Assembly: GCF_003054555.1 (NCBI RefSeq)
Contig: NZ_CP026304.1
Location: 558,001-622,000 of the forward strand
Source of the DNA: Streptomyces lunaelactis
GTDB lineage: Bacteria; Actinomycetota; Actinomycetes; Streptomycetales; Streptomycetaceae
Direction: 5' to 3'
DNA: 64,000 bases
Part shown: one piece after another, positions 53,394-62,419 of the stretch
Position numbering within the stretch: position 1 is the stretch's first letter
Layout: the number at the start of each line of letters is the position of its first letter
Notes under the pieces: model-generated
What the model was told of the DNA's origin: nothing
The model's database searches: none
Seen by the model: the letters and a program-made list of their open reading frames with translations, nothing else
Made by a program: the position numbers and the translations under genes

Positions 53394-55205
53394 ATGGCGG
53401 GGCGAATCGAAGACTATGCCATCATCGGAGACCTTGAGGCGGCGGCTCTCGTCGGCCGGGACGGGGCCATCGACTGGTTGTGCATGCCGCGCTTCGATTC
53501 CCCCGCCTGTTTCGCTTCCCTCCTCGGCAGCGAGGACAACGGTCAGTGGTGGATCTCGCCGGCCGACCGGCGTCCCTGCAACCGGCGCTCCTACCGCGGT
53601 GACACGCTGGTGCTGGAATCGGTGTGGGAGACCGTCGGCGGCGCTGTGAAGCTCATCGACTTCATGCCGCCCCGCGGGGAGGTCCCGCAGATCGTACGGA
53701 TCGTGGAAGGTCTGTCCGGACAGGTCCACATGCGGGGCGAGTTGAAGTTGCGCTTCGACAACGGCCGTATCGTGCCGTGGACCCGAGCCATGGACAGCAG
53801 CACGGTGTCGGCGGTCGCGGGACCCGACTCCGCCTTCCTCCGCTGCGACCGCGGCGTGAGGATGTCCGACAGCAAGACCTGCACGACCCTCGACTTCTCG
53901 GTCTCCGCGGGACAGCGCATCGCCTTCGTCCTCGGCTGGAGCCCCTCGCATGTGGCTGCCATGCCGGACGTCGACACCGAAGCAGCAATGGAGAAAACGC
54001 TGGAATTCTGGCGGAGATGGACGGCGAAGTGCCGGTACGAAGGGCCTTGGCGGGATGTCGTCATGCGTTCCCTGATCACCCTCAAGGCACTGACCTACGC
54101 GCCGACGGGCGGAATTGTCGCCGCGGCCACCACCTCACTGCCGGAATACATTGGCGGAGACCGCAATTGGGACTACCGGTTCTGCTGGCTGCGCGATTCC
54201 ACGTTCACACTCTCCTGCCTGTTGCGCAGCGGATATCGCGAGGAGGCGGTGGCCTGGAAGGACTGGCTGGTGCGAGCCGTGGCAGGTGAACCCTCCGATC
54301 TCCAGCCGCTGTACGGCGTGGCCGGACAGCGCCGACTGGTCGAGACACCCGCCTGGTGGCTGCCCGGCTACGAGGGCTCCCAGCCGGTCCGCTTCGGCAA
54401 CGCGGCCGTCGACCAGCTGCAACTCGACGTCTACGGCGAAGTCCTGAACACCGTGTACTCGGCCGTGCGGGCCGGGGTTCCGATCGACCGCCATGTGTGG
54501 AGTCTCATGGCCTCGTTCATGCAGTACCTCGAAAAGCACTGGGAGGAACCGGACGCGGGATTCTGGGAAGTCAGAGGCCCCCGGCGGCACTTCGTCCACT
54601 CCAAGATCATGTCCTGGGTCGCCGCCGACCGCGCACTGCGGCTGGCCCGGGTGGCGGGACAGCGGAACTCCACAGAGCGCTGGCGGGCGATGCGACGGGA
54701 GATCCGCGACGAGGTGTGCCGCCAAGGCTGGGACGACGAGCTGGGATACTTCGTCCAGTCCTACGGGTCCCGCCGCATCGACGCCTCGGCACTGCTGCTC
54801 CCGAGGCTCGGCTTCCTCCCCCCGGACGACCGCCGGGTGCTGGGCACAGTGGAGGCTGTACGCAGGCTCGACCACCACGGATTCCTGCGGCGCTACTCCG
54901 TGGACGACGGCGGCCAGGACCAGGTGGACGGCATGAGCTGCGGGGAAGGAACCTTCCTCGCCTGCTCGTTGTGGTACGCCGACGCGCTCGCCATGACCGG
55001 CCGTCAGGACGAGGCCCGCGCGGTCTTCGAACGCGTGCTGGCCGTACGCAACGACGTCGGCCTGCTCGCGGAGGAGTGGGACCCGGTCGCACGCCGCCAG
55101 CTCGGCAATACTCCGCAGGCCTTCAGCCATGTGGCCCTGGTGAACACGGCGTTCGCCCTGCACGGCACACGCAACCAACCGCGCCGATCGAGCGGCACAC
55201 GTTAG
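53394..55205 (+). CDS. GH15 glucoamylase/trehalase-like glycoside hydrolase
   Basis: This 603-residue (alpha/alpha)6-barrel hydrolase has an N-terminal beta-sandwich (IEDYAIIGDLEAAALVGRDG, then AIDWLCMPRFDSP) and the catalytic barrel from about 225 (GGDRNWDYRFCWLRDSTFTL). General-acid glutamate lies in HWEEPDAGFWEVR at 382-394 and the base in GLLAEEWDP near 560. Actinobacterial proteins of this build include cytosolic GH15 trehalases as well as glucoamylases. No signal peptide is present, so the substrate is intracellular. Trehalose is attractive given the LpqY-SugABC-like importer 10 kb away. Confidence 0.88.
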   Translation: MAGRIEDYAIIGDLEAAALVGRDGAIDWLCMPRFDSPACFASLLGSEDNGQWWISPADRRPCNRRSYRGDTLVLESVWETVGGAVKLIDFMPPRGEVPQIVRIVEGLSGQVHMRGELKLRFDNGRIVPWTRAMDSSTVSAVAGPDSAFLRCDRGVRMSDSKTCTTLDFSVSAGQRIAFVLGWSPSHVAAMPDVDTEAAMEKTLEFWRRWTAKCRYEGPWRDVVMRSLITLKALTYAPTGGIVAAATTSLPEYIGGDRNWDYRFCWLRDSTFTLSCLLRSGYREEAVAWKDWLVRAVAGEPSDLQPLYGVAGQRRLVETPAWWLPGYEGSQPVRFGNAAVDQLQLDVYGEVLNTVYSAVRAGVPIDRHVWSLMASFMQYLEKHWEEPDAGFWEVRGPRRHFVHSKIMSWVAADRALRLARVAGQRNSTERWRAMRREIRDEVCRQGWDDELGYFVQSYGSRRIDASALLLPRLGFLPPDDRRVLGTVEAVRRLDHHGFLRRYSVDDGGQDQVDGMSCGEGTFLACSLWYADALAMTGRQDEARAVFERVLAVRNDVGLLAEEWDPVARRQLGNTPQAFSHVALVNTAFALHGTRNQPRRSSGTR

Positions 55206-55371
55206 AGGTCGTCCCGCACGCCCTCGGGGGCGGGATGGGTGTGGCCTGGTGGAACCACATCTGCCCCTTCGCGCCCGCACTCTGCTTGCGCCAGAGCGAA
55301 CTCCGCCGTGCCCAGGACACCGGTCACAGGTGACGGCTCAAAGCGCGGACAGAGTTGCCGCACAGCCGCGG

Positions 55372-56559
55372 CTATTCGCGAGCCGGCGCCGTGCGGCGCT
55401 GCCCGGTGAGTACGAGCAACGGGGCGATGGACAGCAACGCTGCGAGGGCTGCGTAACCGTAGGTGAGACTGGCGACCGAGGCGACAGCCGCCACGAGCAA
55501 GGGACCGCCGGCGTCGCCGAGTTCGCGGCCGAGTTCGGCGGAGCCCATGGTCTGGCCGAGCCGTTCCTCGGGGGTGGACTCCGCCAGGGCGGCGAAGCCG
55601 AGCGGGGTGATCAGGCCCGTGCCGATGCCGATCAGCGCGGCCGCGATCAGCACTCCGGCAAGGCCGGGCAGCATCGCGGCCGCAAGTCCCGCCGCGGTGA
55701 TCAGCAGGCCGGCGCCGAGCCCCGTCCGCGTGGCCAGGCGCCCCTCGTCCAGCGCCCGCCCTGCCCGGGGCTGCACGACGGCGGCGCTCGCGGCGAGCAC
55801 GGAGACTGCGGCTCCCGTGGCCACGGTGCCGAGCCCGGCCGCCGCGCCGGAGACGGGCAGGAAGCCGACGCCGACGGAGAGCGCGGCGGTCGCGCCGGCG
55901 AGTGCGGCCGTCGGGGCGAGGAAAGCGCGGTCGGTCAGCCGGCGCGCGAGGTCGGCAACGGTCTGCCGCTTGCGGGGCAGCGGCGGTACGTGCGGCACGG
56001 CGAGCATGGCCCACAGGGCGACGGCCGCGCCGAGCACGGCCATCACGGCGAACAGCAGCCGCAGTCCGCCCGCCCACACCAGCACACCGCCGAGGAGCGG
56101 GCCGAGGGTGTAGCCGATGGACTTGTAGAAGCCGTAACTGCCGAACGCCCGCCCGTGCTTGGCGGCCGGGTTGAGCCGAGCGACGAGCGCGGACGCCGAC
56201 GGGGAGAAGGCGGAGGCCGCGACGCCCTGGCCGAGACGGGCCGCCCACAGCCGGCCGGGGCTGTCGGCAATGGCGTAGAGCGTGGAGGCGGCGGCGAAGG
56301 CGATCAGCCCGCCGAGCAGAACGGGCTTGCCGCCGATCCGGTCGGCGAGCGAGCCGAAGACGGGCTTGAGGAGCACCTCGGCGCCGTCGTACAGGGCGAG
56401 CAGGCCGCCGAGTACAAGAAGTGAGGTCACCGCGTCGTCGGAGAATCCGCCGAGGCTGGCCGCGATGCCGTGGGCGCCGAAGGCGGTCGTGAATCCGGCT
56501 GCGTACAGCGGCCACATGACCCGCGCGGGGGCCGTCTTTGATATCGAGTTCCCGTTCAT
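55372..56559 (-). CDS. MFS transporter
   Basis: This 395-residue protein has twelve predicted membrane segments of the major facilitator superfamily. Motif A GSLADRIGGKPVLLGG is at about 70-85 and a motif-C-like GFYKSIGYTLGPLLGG at about 145-160. Substrate unknown; the drug:proton antiporter group is likely. ATG 56559 overlaps the stop of the ChrB-like gene by four bases, so the two are co-translated. Confidence 0.9.
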   Translation of the reverse strand: MNGNSISKTAPARVMWPLYAAGFTTAFGAHGIAASLGGFSDDAVTSLLVLGGLLALYDGAEVLLKPVFGSLADRIGGKPVLLGGLIAFAAASTLYAIADSPGRLWAARLGQGVAASAFSPSASALVARLNPAAKHGRAFGSYGFYKSIGYTLGPLLGGVLVWAGGLRLLFAVMAVLGAAVALWAMLAVPHVPPLPRKRQTVADLARRLTDRAFLAPTAALAGATAALSVGVGFLPVSGAAAGLGTVATGAAVSVLAASAAVVQPRAGRALDEGRLATRTGLGAGLLITAAGLAAAMLPGLAGVLIAAALIGIGTGLITPLGFAALAESTPEERLGQTMGSAELGRELGDAGGPLLVAAVASVASLTYGYAALAALLSIAPLLVLTGQRRTAPARE

Positions 56560-57131
56560 GGCGTATCCGGCCCGCCCGCGTCGTGCAGCGCACGGAAGAC
56601 GCGCTCGGCGTAGTCCTCACAGACCGCGGCGCACTGCTTGAGGCGATCGCCGGACTCCGCGGCTTCCGGGGCTCCGAACACATCACGTGCGGTCAGATCG
56701 CGATGCCAGCGCCGCAGCCGCTCCAAGCTCTGCTCCTCTTCCTCCAGTTCGGCCAGAGTGAGTTTGGCGATGCGGATCTCCTTGGCGATCTCCTGCTCGA
56801 ACTTGCCGCAGTCGGCCAGGAACTCCGCCCAGTCCGCCGAGCGCGCGGCAGTGAACAACGCCTGGAAGCGGGCCGCGTCCTGGGCATCGCGTCCGGCCGC
56901 CTCCAGCGCGATGGCCTCGCCCTCCGCTCGCCGAGTCAGCGCGATCGCCCTGTCCACCCCGTCGGCGAAGGCCGGTACATCCGGTACGGCCCAGACGCCC
57001 TGGCCCAGCGAGAGCGCGCCGGCCTTGCGCAACTCCCGCCAGACGGCGACGCGGTGCCGGGACGGCTCCGCGGGAAGTCTGATCAGCAGCAGGAGCCATC
57101 GCACCCTGCGATCCGTTCCGCGTTCTGTCAC
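56556..57131 (-). CDS. ChrB N-terminal domain protein (PaaX-like winged helix)
   Basis: This 191-residue protein resembles the N-terminal part of ChrB, the chromate-sensing regulator: RWLLLLIRLPAEPSRHRVAV, then WRELRKAGALSLGQGVWAVP. The rest is charged helix (LAELEEEEQSLERLRRWH). The second ChrB domain is missing, as in many actinobacterial versions. Together with the MFS gene this suggests a regulated efflux unit rather than the classical chrBA pair. GTG 57131 has no ribosome-binding site and lies seven bases after a TACATT box, so the mRNA is probably leaderless. Confidence 0.8.
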   Translation of the reverse strand: MTERGTDRRVRWLLLLIRLPAEPSRHRVAVWRELRKAGALSLGQGVWAVPDVPAFADGVDRAIALTRRAEGEAIALEAAGRDAQDAARFQALFTAARSADWAEFLADCGKFEQEIAKEIRIAKLTLAELEEEEQSLERLRRWHRDLTARDVFGAPEAAESGDRLKQCAAVCEDYAERVFRALHDAGGPDTP

Positions 57132-57138
57132 AATGATA

Positions 57139-57157
57139 AATGTAGCAGCCGTTACAT
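57139..57157 (-). promoter_or_regulatory. promoter -10 box overlapped by an ATGTA/TACAT operator
   Basis: Perfect arms ATGTA (57140-57144) and TACAT (57153-57157), eight bases apart, overlap the minus-strand TACATT (57139-57144). Binding here would block transcription of the chrB-like/MFS pair. Autoregulation by the ChrB-like protein is plausible. Confidence 0.5.
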
Positions 57158-57274
57158 AACCGCAGGCGGCACGGACCCGCCCCGCCCTTCCGACGGTCCG
57201 GTGGTCGCCACGTCGCCGTGTCGCCGCGTCGGCGCCGAGGTGCGAGTGCCCGCGCGGGTAGGAAGACTGGCCCT

Positions 57275-57475
57275 ATGTCGAGCAAAGCAGTCCTTGAGGG
57301 TGGGCCGGATGATCTGCCCGAGCGGATCGTCCCCATCACCCCTCCCGGACAAGAGCTGAAGATTCCGCACCGCGGCGGGTACGAGCACTTCAAGGTCACG
57401 TCGCGGCACCAGGACAGCCCCGAGGGACGGCTGCCCGTCTACGAATGGTGGGAACGGACAGAGATTGCCGAATAG
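57275..57475 (+). CDS. DUF5988 family small protein
   Basis: This 66-residue protein (EGGPDDLPERIVPITPPGQE, then KIPHRGGYEHFKVTSRHQD and ending YEWWERTEIAE) matches DUF5988 proteins of Streptomyces, unknown function. ATG 57275 follows TAGGAAG. It is followed after 39 bases by an alpha/beta hydrolase and may be co-transcribed with it. Confidence 0.75.
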   Translation: MSSKAVLEGGPDDLPERIVPITPPGQELKIPHRGGYEHFKVTSRHQDSPEGRLPVYEWWERTEIAE

Positions 57476-57514
57476 GGTCGGTGTGGACGGCCGGGCGGAG
57501 CGAGGCAGGCCGAG

Positions 57515-58342
57515 ATGACCACGATCTCCCTCAAGACCGCGCCTCTGCGGGAAGGGCTCACCCTCCCGTACGCCGAGGCCGGCTACCCCGGTGGCACGCC
57601 GGTCGTCTTCGTACACGCGATCGCCGACTCATGGTGGACCTTCGAACACCTGCTGAGGCGTCTCCCGGTGTCCCTGCACGGCTACGCGCCCACCCAACGC
57701 GGCCACGGTGACGCCGACCGCCCTCCCGACGGTTACCGGCCCGAGGACTTCGCCGCCGATCTCGTGGCCTTCCTCGACACCGTCGGGCTCGAACGCGCCC
57801 TGCTGGTCGGAACCTCCAGCGGCGGCGTGCCCGCCCGGATCGTCGCCGGCAGCCACCCCGATCGCATCTCGGGGCTGGTACTGATCGGCGTCCCCGCCAC
57901 GCTCGCGGACAAGCCCGCGGTGACCAGGATCTGGGAGACCGTCCAGGGCCTCTCCGATCCCGTCCCCCGCGAGTTCGTCGAGGACCTCATGACCGGTATG
58001 GTGGCCCGCCCGGTCGCCCGAGGCCTCATCGAGACGATGATCGACGAAAGCCTCAAAGTCCCCGCCCACGTCTGGAGGGAGACCCTGCGCGGACTGCTCG
58101 AAGCCGATCTGCCCGCCACCCTCGCGGGCATCCTGGTGCCGACCCTCGTCATCTGGGGCGACCAGGACGACTTCCTGCCGCGCAGCGATCAGCAGGCCAT
58201 CCTCGACGCCATCCACGGTGCGCGCCTCGTCACGTACGAAGGCGCGGGTCACGTCGTTCACTGGGAGCAGCCGGAGCGCGTCATCGCCGACCTCGTGGAC
58301 TTCGCCGCGCTCACCGCACCCGCGTCCCCCGGTACTCCGTGA
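57515..58342 (+). CDS. alpha/beta hydrolase
   Basis: This 275-residue alpha/beta hydrolase has nucleophile S101 in VGTSSGG, acid in WGDQDDFLP near 219-227 and His in GAGHVVHWEQP near 247. The oxyanion motif is HAIADSW instead of the usual HGxxxS. Typical esterase or epoxide-hydrolase-like fold; substrate unknown. No signal peptide. It converges with the DMT transporter gene, 48 bases apart. Confidence 0.87.
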   Translation: MTTISLKTAPLREGLTLPYAEAGYPGGTPVVFVHAIADSWWTFEHLLRRLPVSLHGYAPTQRGHGDADRPPDGYRPEDFAADLVAFLDTVGLERALLVGTSSGGVPARIVAGSHPDRISGLVLIGVPATLADKPAVTRIWETVQGLSDPVPREFVEDLMTGMVARPVARGLIETMIDESLKVPAHVWRETLRGLLEADLPATLAGILVPTLVIWGDQDDFLPRSDQQAILDAIHGARLVTYEGAGHVVHWEQPERVIADLVDFAALTAPASPGTP

Positions 58343-58390
58343 AGTCATCGAACGGGAAGTCGTCGAACAGCTGGTGGACTCATCGCCCCT

Positions 58391-59287
58391 TCAGGGCGTG
58401 TCGGCACTTCGCAGCGGCTCGTCGGGCGCGACCAGTGACCGCGTGAGCGGGATCCGGGACAGCGCGAGGACACCCGCGGCGATCATGGCGGCGCCGAGCA
58501 GTTGCGGCACCAGCCACCAGCCGGAGCGGACGTGTTCCTCGTAGACCGCGATACCGAGGGCCAGGCTCACCGTCGCGTCGCCGAGGGTGATCGCCGGCTG
58601 GGAAGCGACCAGGGGGCCGGCCTGCATCGCGTTCTCCAGCAGGAACAGCGCGCCCGCGCCGACCGCCGCGAAGGCGTACGTCTGCCAGGCGGTGAAGAAC
58701 GCCACGACCCCCTGGTCGTCCAGGATGTGCATCGCCGCCTTCATCAGCGCCGCGGTCACCGCGTAACTGATGGCGGTGGCCGCGCCGAGACACGCCGCCC
58801 GCGCCCGGCCCTCGGGGCGTCTGAGTGCCGCCAGGGCGAGCACGGCCACCGCTCCCATGCACACCGCCAGCGCGGGGATCCAGCGCTCCAGCGATACGTG
58901 CGTGCGGTTGCCCGTGGGTGACGCGGCGGCCAGGGCGACGCCGAGACCCGCCACCACACCGGCTACGGCCACCCAGCCGCCGCGGGACAGGTGCCGGTGC
59001 AGCAGCAGTGAGGCGACGATCAGGGTGAGCGGCAGTTCGAGTACGAAGAGGGGCTGAACAACCGTCAGCGGTCCGGTCGCCAGGGCCACCGCCTGGCAGA
59101 CGGCGGCGGCGATGACGGCGAGGATTCCGGCCAGCCAGACGGGGCGCCGCAGCAGATCGAGCATCAGCCCCGCGCGGAAGCCGTCGGAGCGCGGCACGCT
59201 CAGGGCCGCCTGCCGCTGCAGCACCGTGGCGACGGCGTTGCTCAGCGCCGCGCAGAGCGCGAAGAGGACCGGCAGCAGGGTGTGCAC
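58391..59287 (-). CDS. DMT superfamily (EamA-like) transporter
   Basis: This 298-residue protein has nine or ten membrane segments arranged in two halves, as in DMT family members (LLPVLFALCAALSNAVATVL near the N-terminus, then PLFVLELPLTLIVASLLL). No substrate can be inferred. GTG 59287 follows GGAGG; the frame continues upstream without homology. Confidence 0.82.
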   Translation of the reverse strand: MHTLLPVLFALCAALSNAVATVLQRQAALSVPRSDGFRAGLMLDLLRRPVWLAGILAVIAAAVCQAVALATGPLTVVQPLFVLELPLTLIVASLLLHRHLSRGGWVAVAGVVAGLGVALAAASPTGNRTHVSLERWIPALAVCMGAVAVLALAALRRPEGRARAACLGAATAISYAVTAALMKAAMHILDDQGVVAFFTAWQTYAFAAVGAGALFLLENAMQAGPLVASQPAITLGDATVSLALGIAVYEEHVRSGWWLVPQLLGAAMIAAGVLALSRIPLTRSLVAPDEPLRSADTP

Positions 59288-59583
59288 CGTGGTCGGCCTC
59301 CGGCACTCAGTGGTCGTCGAGGTTCGGTCGGGAGGCGGGCCGTGCGAACAGCGGTTGGGCGTTGTCGTCGCGGGCGGCGAAGCCTTCCGACATGTGACCT
59401 CCCATGTTCCGCACCGGTCGGGGGCACGTGCACCTGCTGCCATGGTGGCCCCGGCCCGTCCTCCCGCGCGAGCCGGACCGGCCGGGCTGCGCACCGGCGA
59501 GGGCGCACCGACAATGGGACAAGGGTGCCCGCCCGACCCACTCACGGCTGCGGTCGTCCGAGAGGTCCGAGAGGAACGTGCCC

Positions 59584-59781
59584 ATGCGCGCAGAGTCGCC
59601 GGCGGCCGCGCGGACGGGCATCGCCCTCGCCGGCACGGCGGCGGTGATCCTGCCGGCGTCCGTCGTCGTCATGGCCGTGCGCCACCGGCTCGTCGTCCAC
59701 GGCAAGGTGCCGCCGCTGTCCATGCATGCGCCCTGGCCGCTCGCGGAGAACGTCGCCAGGACCCGCGGAGACCGGTCGTGA
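59584..59781 (+). CDS. small single-pass membrane protein
   Basis: This 65-residue frame from ATG 59584 has one hydrophobic segment (about 11-31, TGIALAGTAAVILPASVVVM) and a basic segment after it. It overlaps the FUSC gene by four bases (GTGA), which argues that it is translated. No family recognised. Confidence 0.5.
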   Translation: MRAESPAAARTGIALAGTAAVILPASVVVMAVRHRLVVHGKVPPLSMHAPWPLAENVARTRGDRS

Positions 59782-62099
59782 CCCGCCACCGCGCCACACC
59801 GCACCGCCCGCGCCGCCACCTCGCTTCACGCACGCCACAGCGCGCGCGTCAGCGCACGCCTCAACGCACGCCTCAACGCACGGCGATCGTGCACCGCGCG
59901 ATCCGGGTCACCACCGCCTCCTGCGCCGGGTTCTATCTGTTCGTGTACGGCGTGGACCGGCCGGAAACGGCGCTGTACGCCCTGTTCGGGCCAGTGGCAC
60001 TCGGGATCCTTTCCCCGATCCCCGGATCCGGCCGGCAGCGGGCCGCAGTGATCCTGCGCGCCCTGCCCGGGGGCCTGGTGCTGATCACTCTGGGGACGGT
60101 GCTGGCCGTACACACATGGGCGGCCGTCCTCGGGATGCTGGTCGTCGGTTTCGCCCTCACCTTCGCGGCGGTCGCGGGACCCCGCCCCGCCGGAGCCGCA
60201 CCCGGGCTTCAGCTCTTCTACATCCTGGCCTGCTTCCCGCCCTACGCGCCGGACACCCTCGGGGCACGGCTGGCCGGCCTCACCCTGGGCGTGCTCCTCC
60301 TCGCCGCCTGCGAGGTCTACCTGCTGCCCACGCCCCCGACGGCCACCTACCGGCAGAGCCTGGCGGACGCCGTGACGATCGCGGGCCGGGCCGCCGCTGC
60401 GGCGGCGTCCGGCGACCTGTCCGCCGAGGGCGCCGACGACTCGGCGGACCGGCTGCGGGAGACCGGCCGGCAGCTGCGCCTCTCCCGTCTTCCGCCCGCC
60501 GAACGACCCGCCGGGGCCGGTCGCGCCGACCGCGCCCTGGCCCAAGCCGGCGCCGCCGCACGCAGACTGCTGGACCAACTGGCGCACCTGCGTCACACCC
60601 CACCGACCGTCTCCGTCGTCGCCACCGCCACGAGCGGCCGGGGCGCGAACGCCGACGCGACCGGTCAAGGCACGAAAGCCGACGCCGGCGCGACCGGTCA
60701 AGGCACGAAAGCCGACGCCGGCGCGGAGACGGACGCGGACGCCGCGTCCGCCGATCTCCTCGGCCGCGTCGCGGCACTCTGCGAGGCCACAGCGACAGCC
60801 CTGCGCACCGGCCGGCCGCCCCCGCGCTCCGGTCCGCCTGTCCTGGACGCAGCGATGCGCGACTTCCAGGGACTGCGCATCACGCAGGCGACCGGACCGC
60901 CGCAGTCCGTACCGCCCGCACCGGTACTGCGCCGCCAGTCCTCGGTCCTGGCACTGACCGAATCGGCCCGGATCCTTCAGACCGCCGTACGAGTCGGCCT
61001 GGACGGCAGGCGCAGACCGCCGATCCCGCCGCGAGAACTCTTCTGGTACGCGGACACACCCACCTACCTGCTGTGGTGGCGCCGCCTCACCGGCCATATG
61101 ACGCTGCGTTCGGTCCTGTTCCAGAACGCCGTCCGGACCGCCCTCGGGCTCGGTGCCGCCCGTCTGGTCGCCGGTTCACTCGATCTGTCCCACGGCTTCT
61201 GGGTACTTCTCGCCGTGCTCACCCTCGGCCGCACCACCGCCGGGGGGACATGGACAGCCGTGCGTTCGGCGCTGGCCGGCACTCTCGCCGGCGCGCTCGC
61301 GACCGGCACCCTGCTGCTCGTCGTCGGGCGGCACACCGACGCGTACGCGGCGGTGCTCGTGCCCGCCATGCTGGCCGCGTTCGCACTCGGACCGCTGCTC
61401 GGGATCGCCTGGGCACAGGCCCTGTTCACGCTGGTGGTGTCGGCCGCGTTCGCCCAGATCGCCCCCGCCTCCTGGCAACTCGCCGAGGACAGGATCGTGG
61501 ACGTCGCCACGGGCAGCGCGATCGGTCTGCTGTGCGGACTGCTCGCCTGGCCGGCCGGTGCCCGGCGCGAGGTACGAAGAACTATGGCCGCTCTGCTGCG
61601 CTCCTGCGGACCCCTGATCACCGGGACCGTCGAAGTGCTCCTGGCCACCCCGCCGGGAACAGCGCCCCTGCCGCCCACGCGCCCCGTGCTGCACCGACTG
61701 CGCCTCGCCGAGGCTGCGTATCTCCAGTACCGGAGCGAACCGGGCGACCGGCCGGAGGTGTCCATGGACTGGCACGCCGTGCTCATCACGGCGAATCACA
61801 TCCTGCTCGGCGCCCACTGGCTGCCTCGCTTCGACCTGCCCGAGAGAACCGTCACCCCGGAAGCCACCGCCTTGGCCCGTACAACAGCAGGCCATCTCGT
61901 CCTGGCCACCGACCGGGTCGCCGCAATCTGCGCCGGGGAGGGACCACCACCGCAGCCGCCGGCTGTTCCCGCGTATCGTTCGCCCACCGAGGTACGAGGC
62001 CACTCTCCCCTGCCCGCGCTGATCGACCTCGAACACTGGCTGAACAGCCTCACCGCTCAACTCGCCCGCATCGAGAGCTCGGTGCCGCCCGGGAGGTGA
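59778..62099 (+). CDS. FUSC family membrane protein
   Basis: This 773-residue inner-membrane protein belongs to the FUSC/aromatic-acid exporter-like group. Two membrane blocks (about 45-190 and 450-590) are separated by a cytoplasmic region. The second block contains the FUSC_2-type stretch HMTLRSVLFQNAVRTALGLG, then SHGFWVLLAVLTLGRTTAGG. The loop contains two copies of an 11-residue repeat (ATGQGTKADAG, 60657-60722). The N-terminus is Arg/Gln/Pro-rich with a short QRTP repeat. Relatives act in efflux. GTG 59778 overlaps the small upstream gene, indicating coupling. Confidence 0.82.
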   Translation: MTRHRATPHRPRRHLASRTPQRARQRTPQRTPQRTAIVHRAIRVTTASCAGFYLFVYGVDRPETALYALFGPVALGILSPIPGSGRQRAAVILRALPGGLVLITLGTVLAVHTWAAVLGMLVVGFALTFAAVAGPRPAGAAPGLQLFYILACFPPYAPDTLGARLAGLTLGVLLLAACEVYLLPTPPTATYRQSLADAVTIAGRAAAAAASGDLSAEGADDSADRLRETGRQLRLSRLPPAERPAGAGRADRALAQAGAAARRLLDQLAHLRHTPPTVSVVATATSGRGANADATGQGTKADAGATGQGTKADAGAETDADAASADLLGRVAALCEATATALRTGRPPPRSGPPVLDAAMRDFQGLRITQATGPPQSVPPAPVLRRQSSVLALTESARILQTAVRVGLDGRRRPPIPPRELFWYADTPTYLLWWRRLTGHMTLRSVLFQNAVRTALGLGAARLVAGSLDLSHGFWVLLAVLTLGRTTAGGTWTAVRSALAGTLAGALATGTLLLVVGRHTDAYAAVLVPAMLAAFALGPLLGIAWAQALFTLVVSAAFAQIAPASWQLAEDRIVDVATGSAIGLLCGLLAWPAGARREVRRTMAALLRSCGPLITGTVEVLLATPPGTAPLPPTRPVLHRLRLAEAAYLQYRSEPGDRPEVSMDWHAVLITANHILLGAHWLPRFDLPERTVTPEATALARTTAGHLVLATDRVAAICAGEGPPPQPPAVPAYRSPTEVRGHSPLPALIDLEHWLNSLTAQLARIESSVPPGR

Positions 62100-62419
62100 G
62101 CCGTCCAGGGGCTGCCGGGCTATTCCTCGATGGCCCCGCCAACGGCCCCCGCAGGTGATCGAGGACGAACGTCGAGGCTCAGAGGGCCGGTTGGGATCGC
62201 TCCCAGGCTGGGGACCGGCAGCCCGGTCCTTCGCGCGGGCGGCTGGGGCCGCGCATACGTGGCGGGGCGCGATGTGACGTATGCCATTCGCAGGGTTCCT
62301 GTGAATCTCCGCGATGGCCGCGGTGTGTGTGGGATCGTCAGGCCGGTTGTTACTCGCTGGTATTCGCGAGTCCCTTCCTGTTGCGCGTATCCCCCAACAC
62401 ACGCTCCGAGGATTCCCAC
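62100..62419 (+). other. intergenic region before the lipoprotein gene
   Basis: No coding sequence is supported in these 320 bases. A small ACTCGC/GCGAGT inverted repeat with an 8-base loop lies near 62352-62371, about 50 bases before the lipoprotein start, where a regulator could bind. No promoter hexamers were convincing. Confidence 0.35.

Noticed and set aside
60657..60722. CRISPR-like repeats
   Set aside because: Only two adjacent copies without spacers, in frame inside a gene; no cas genes in the window.
59726..62158. 810-codon frame overlapping the FUSC gene
   Set aside because: Arg/Pro-rich shadow of the FUSC reading frame without start signal or family features.
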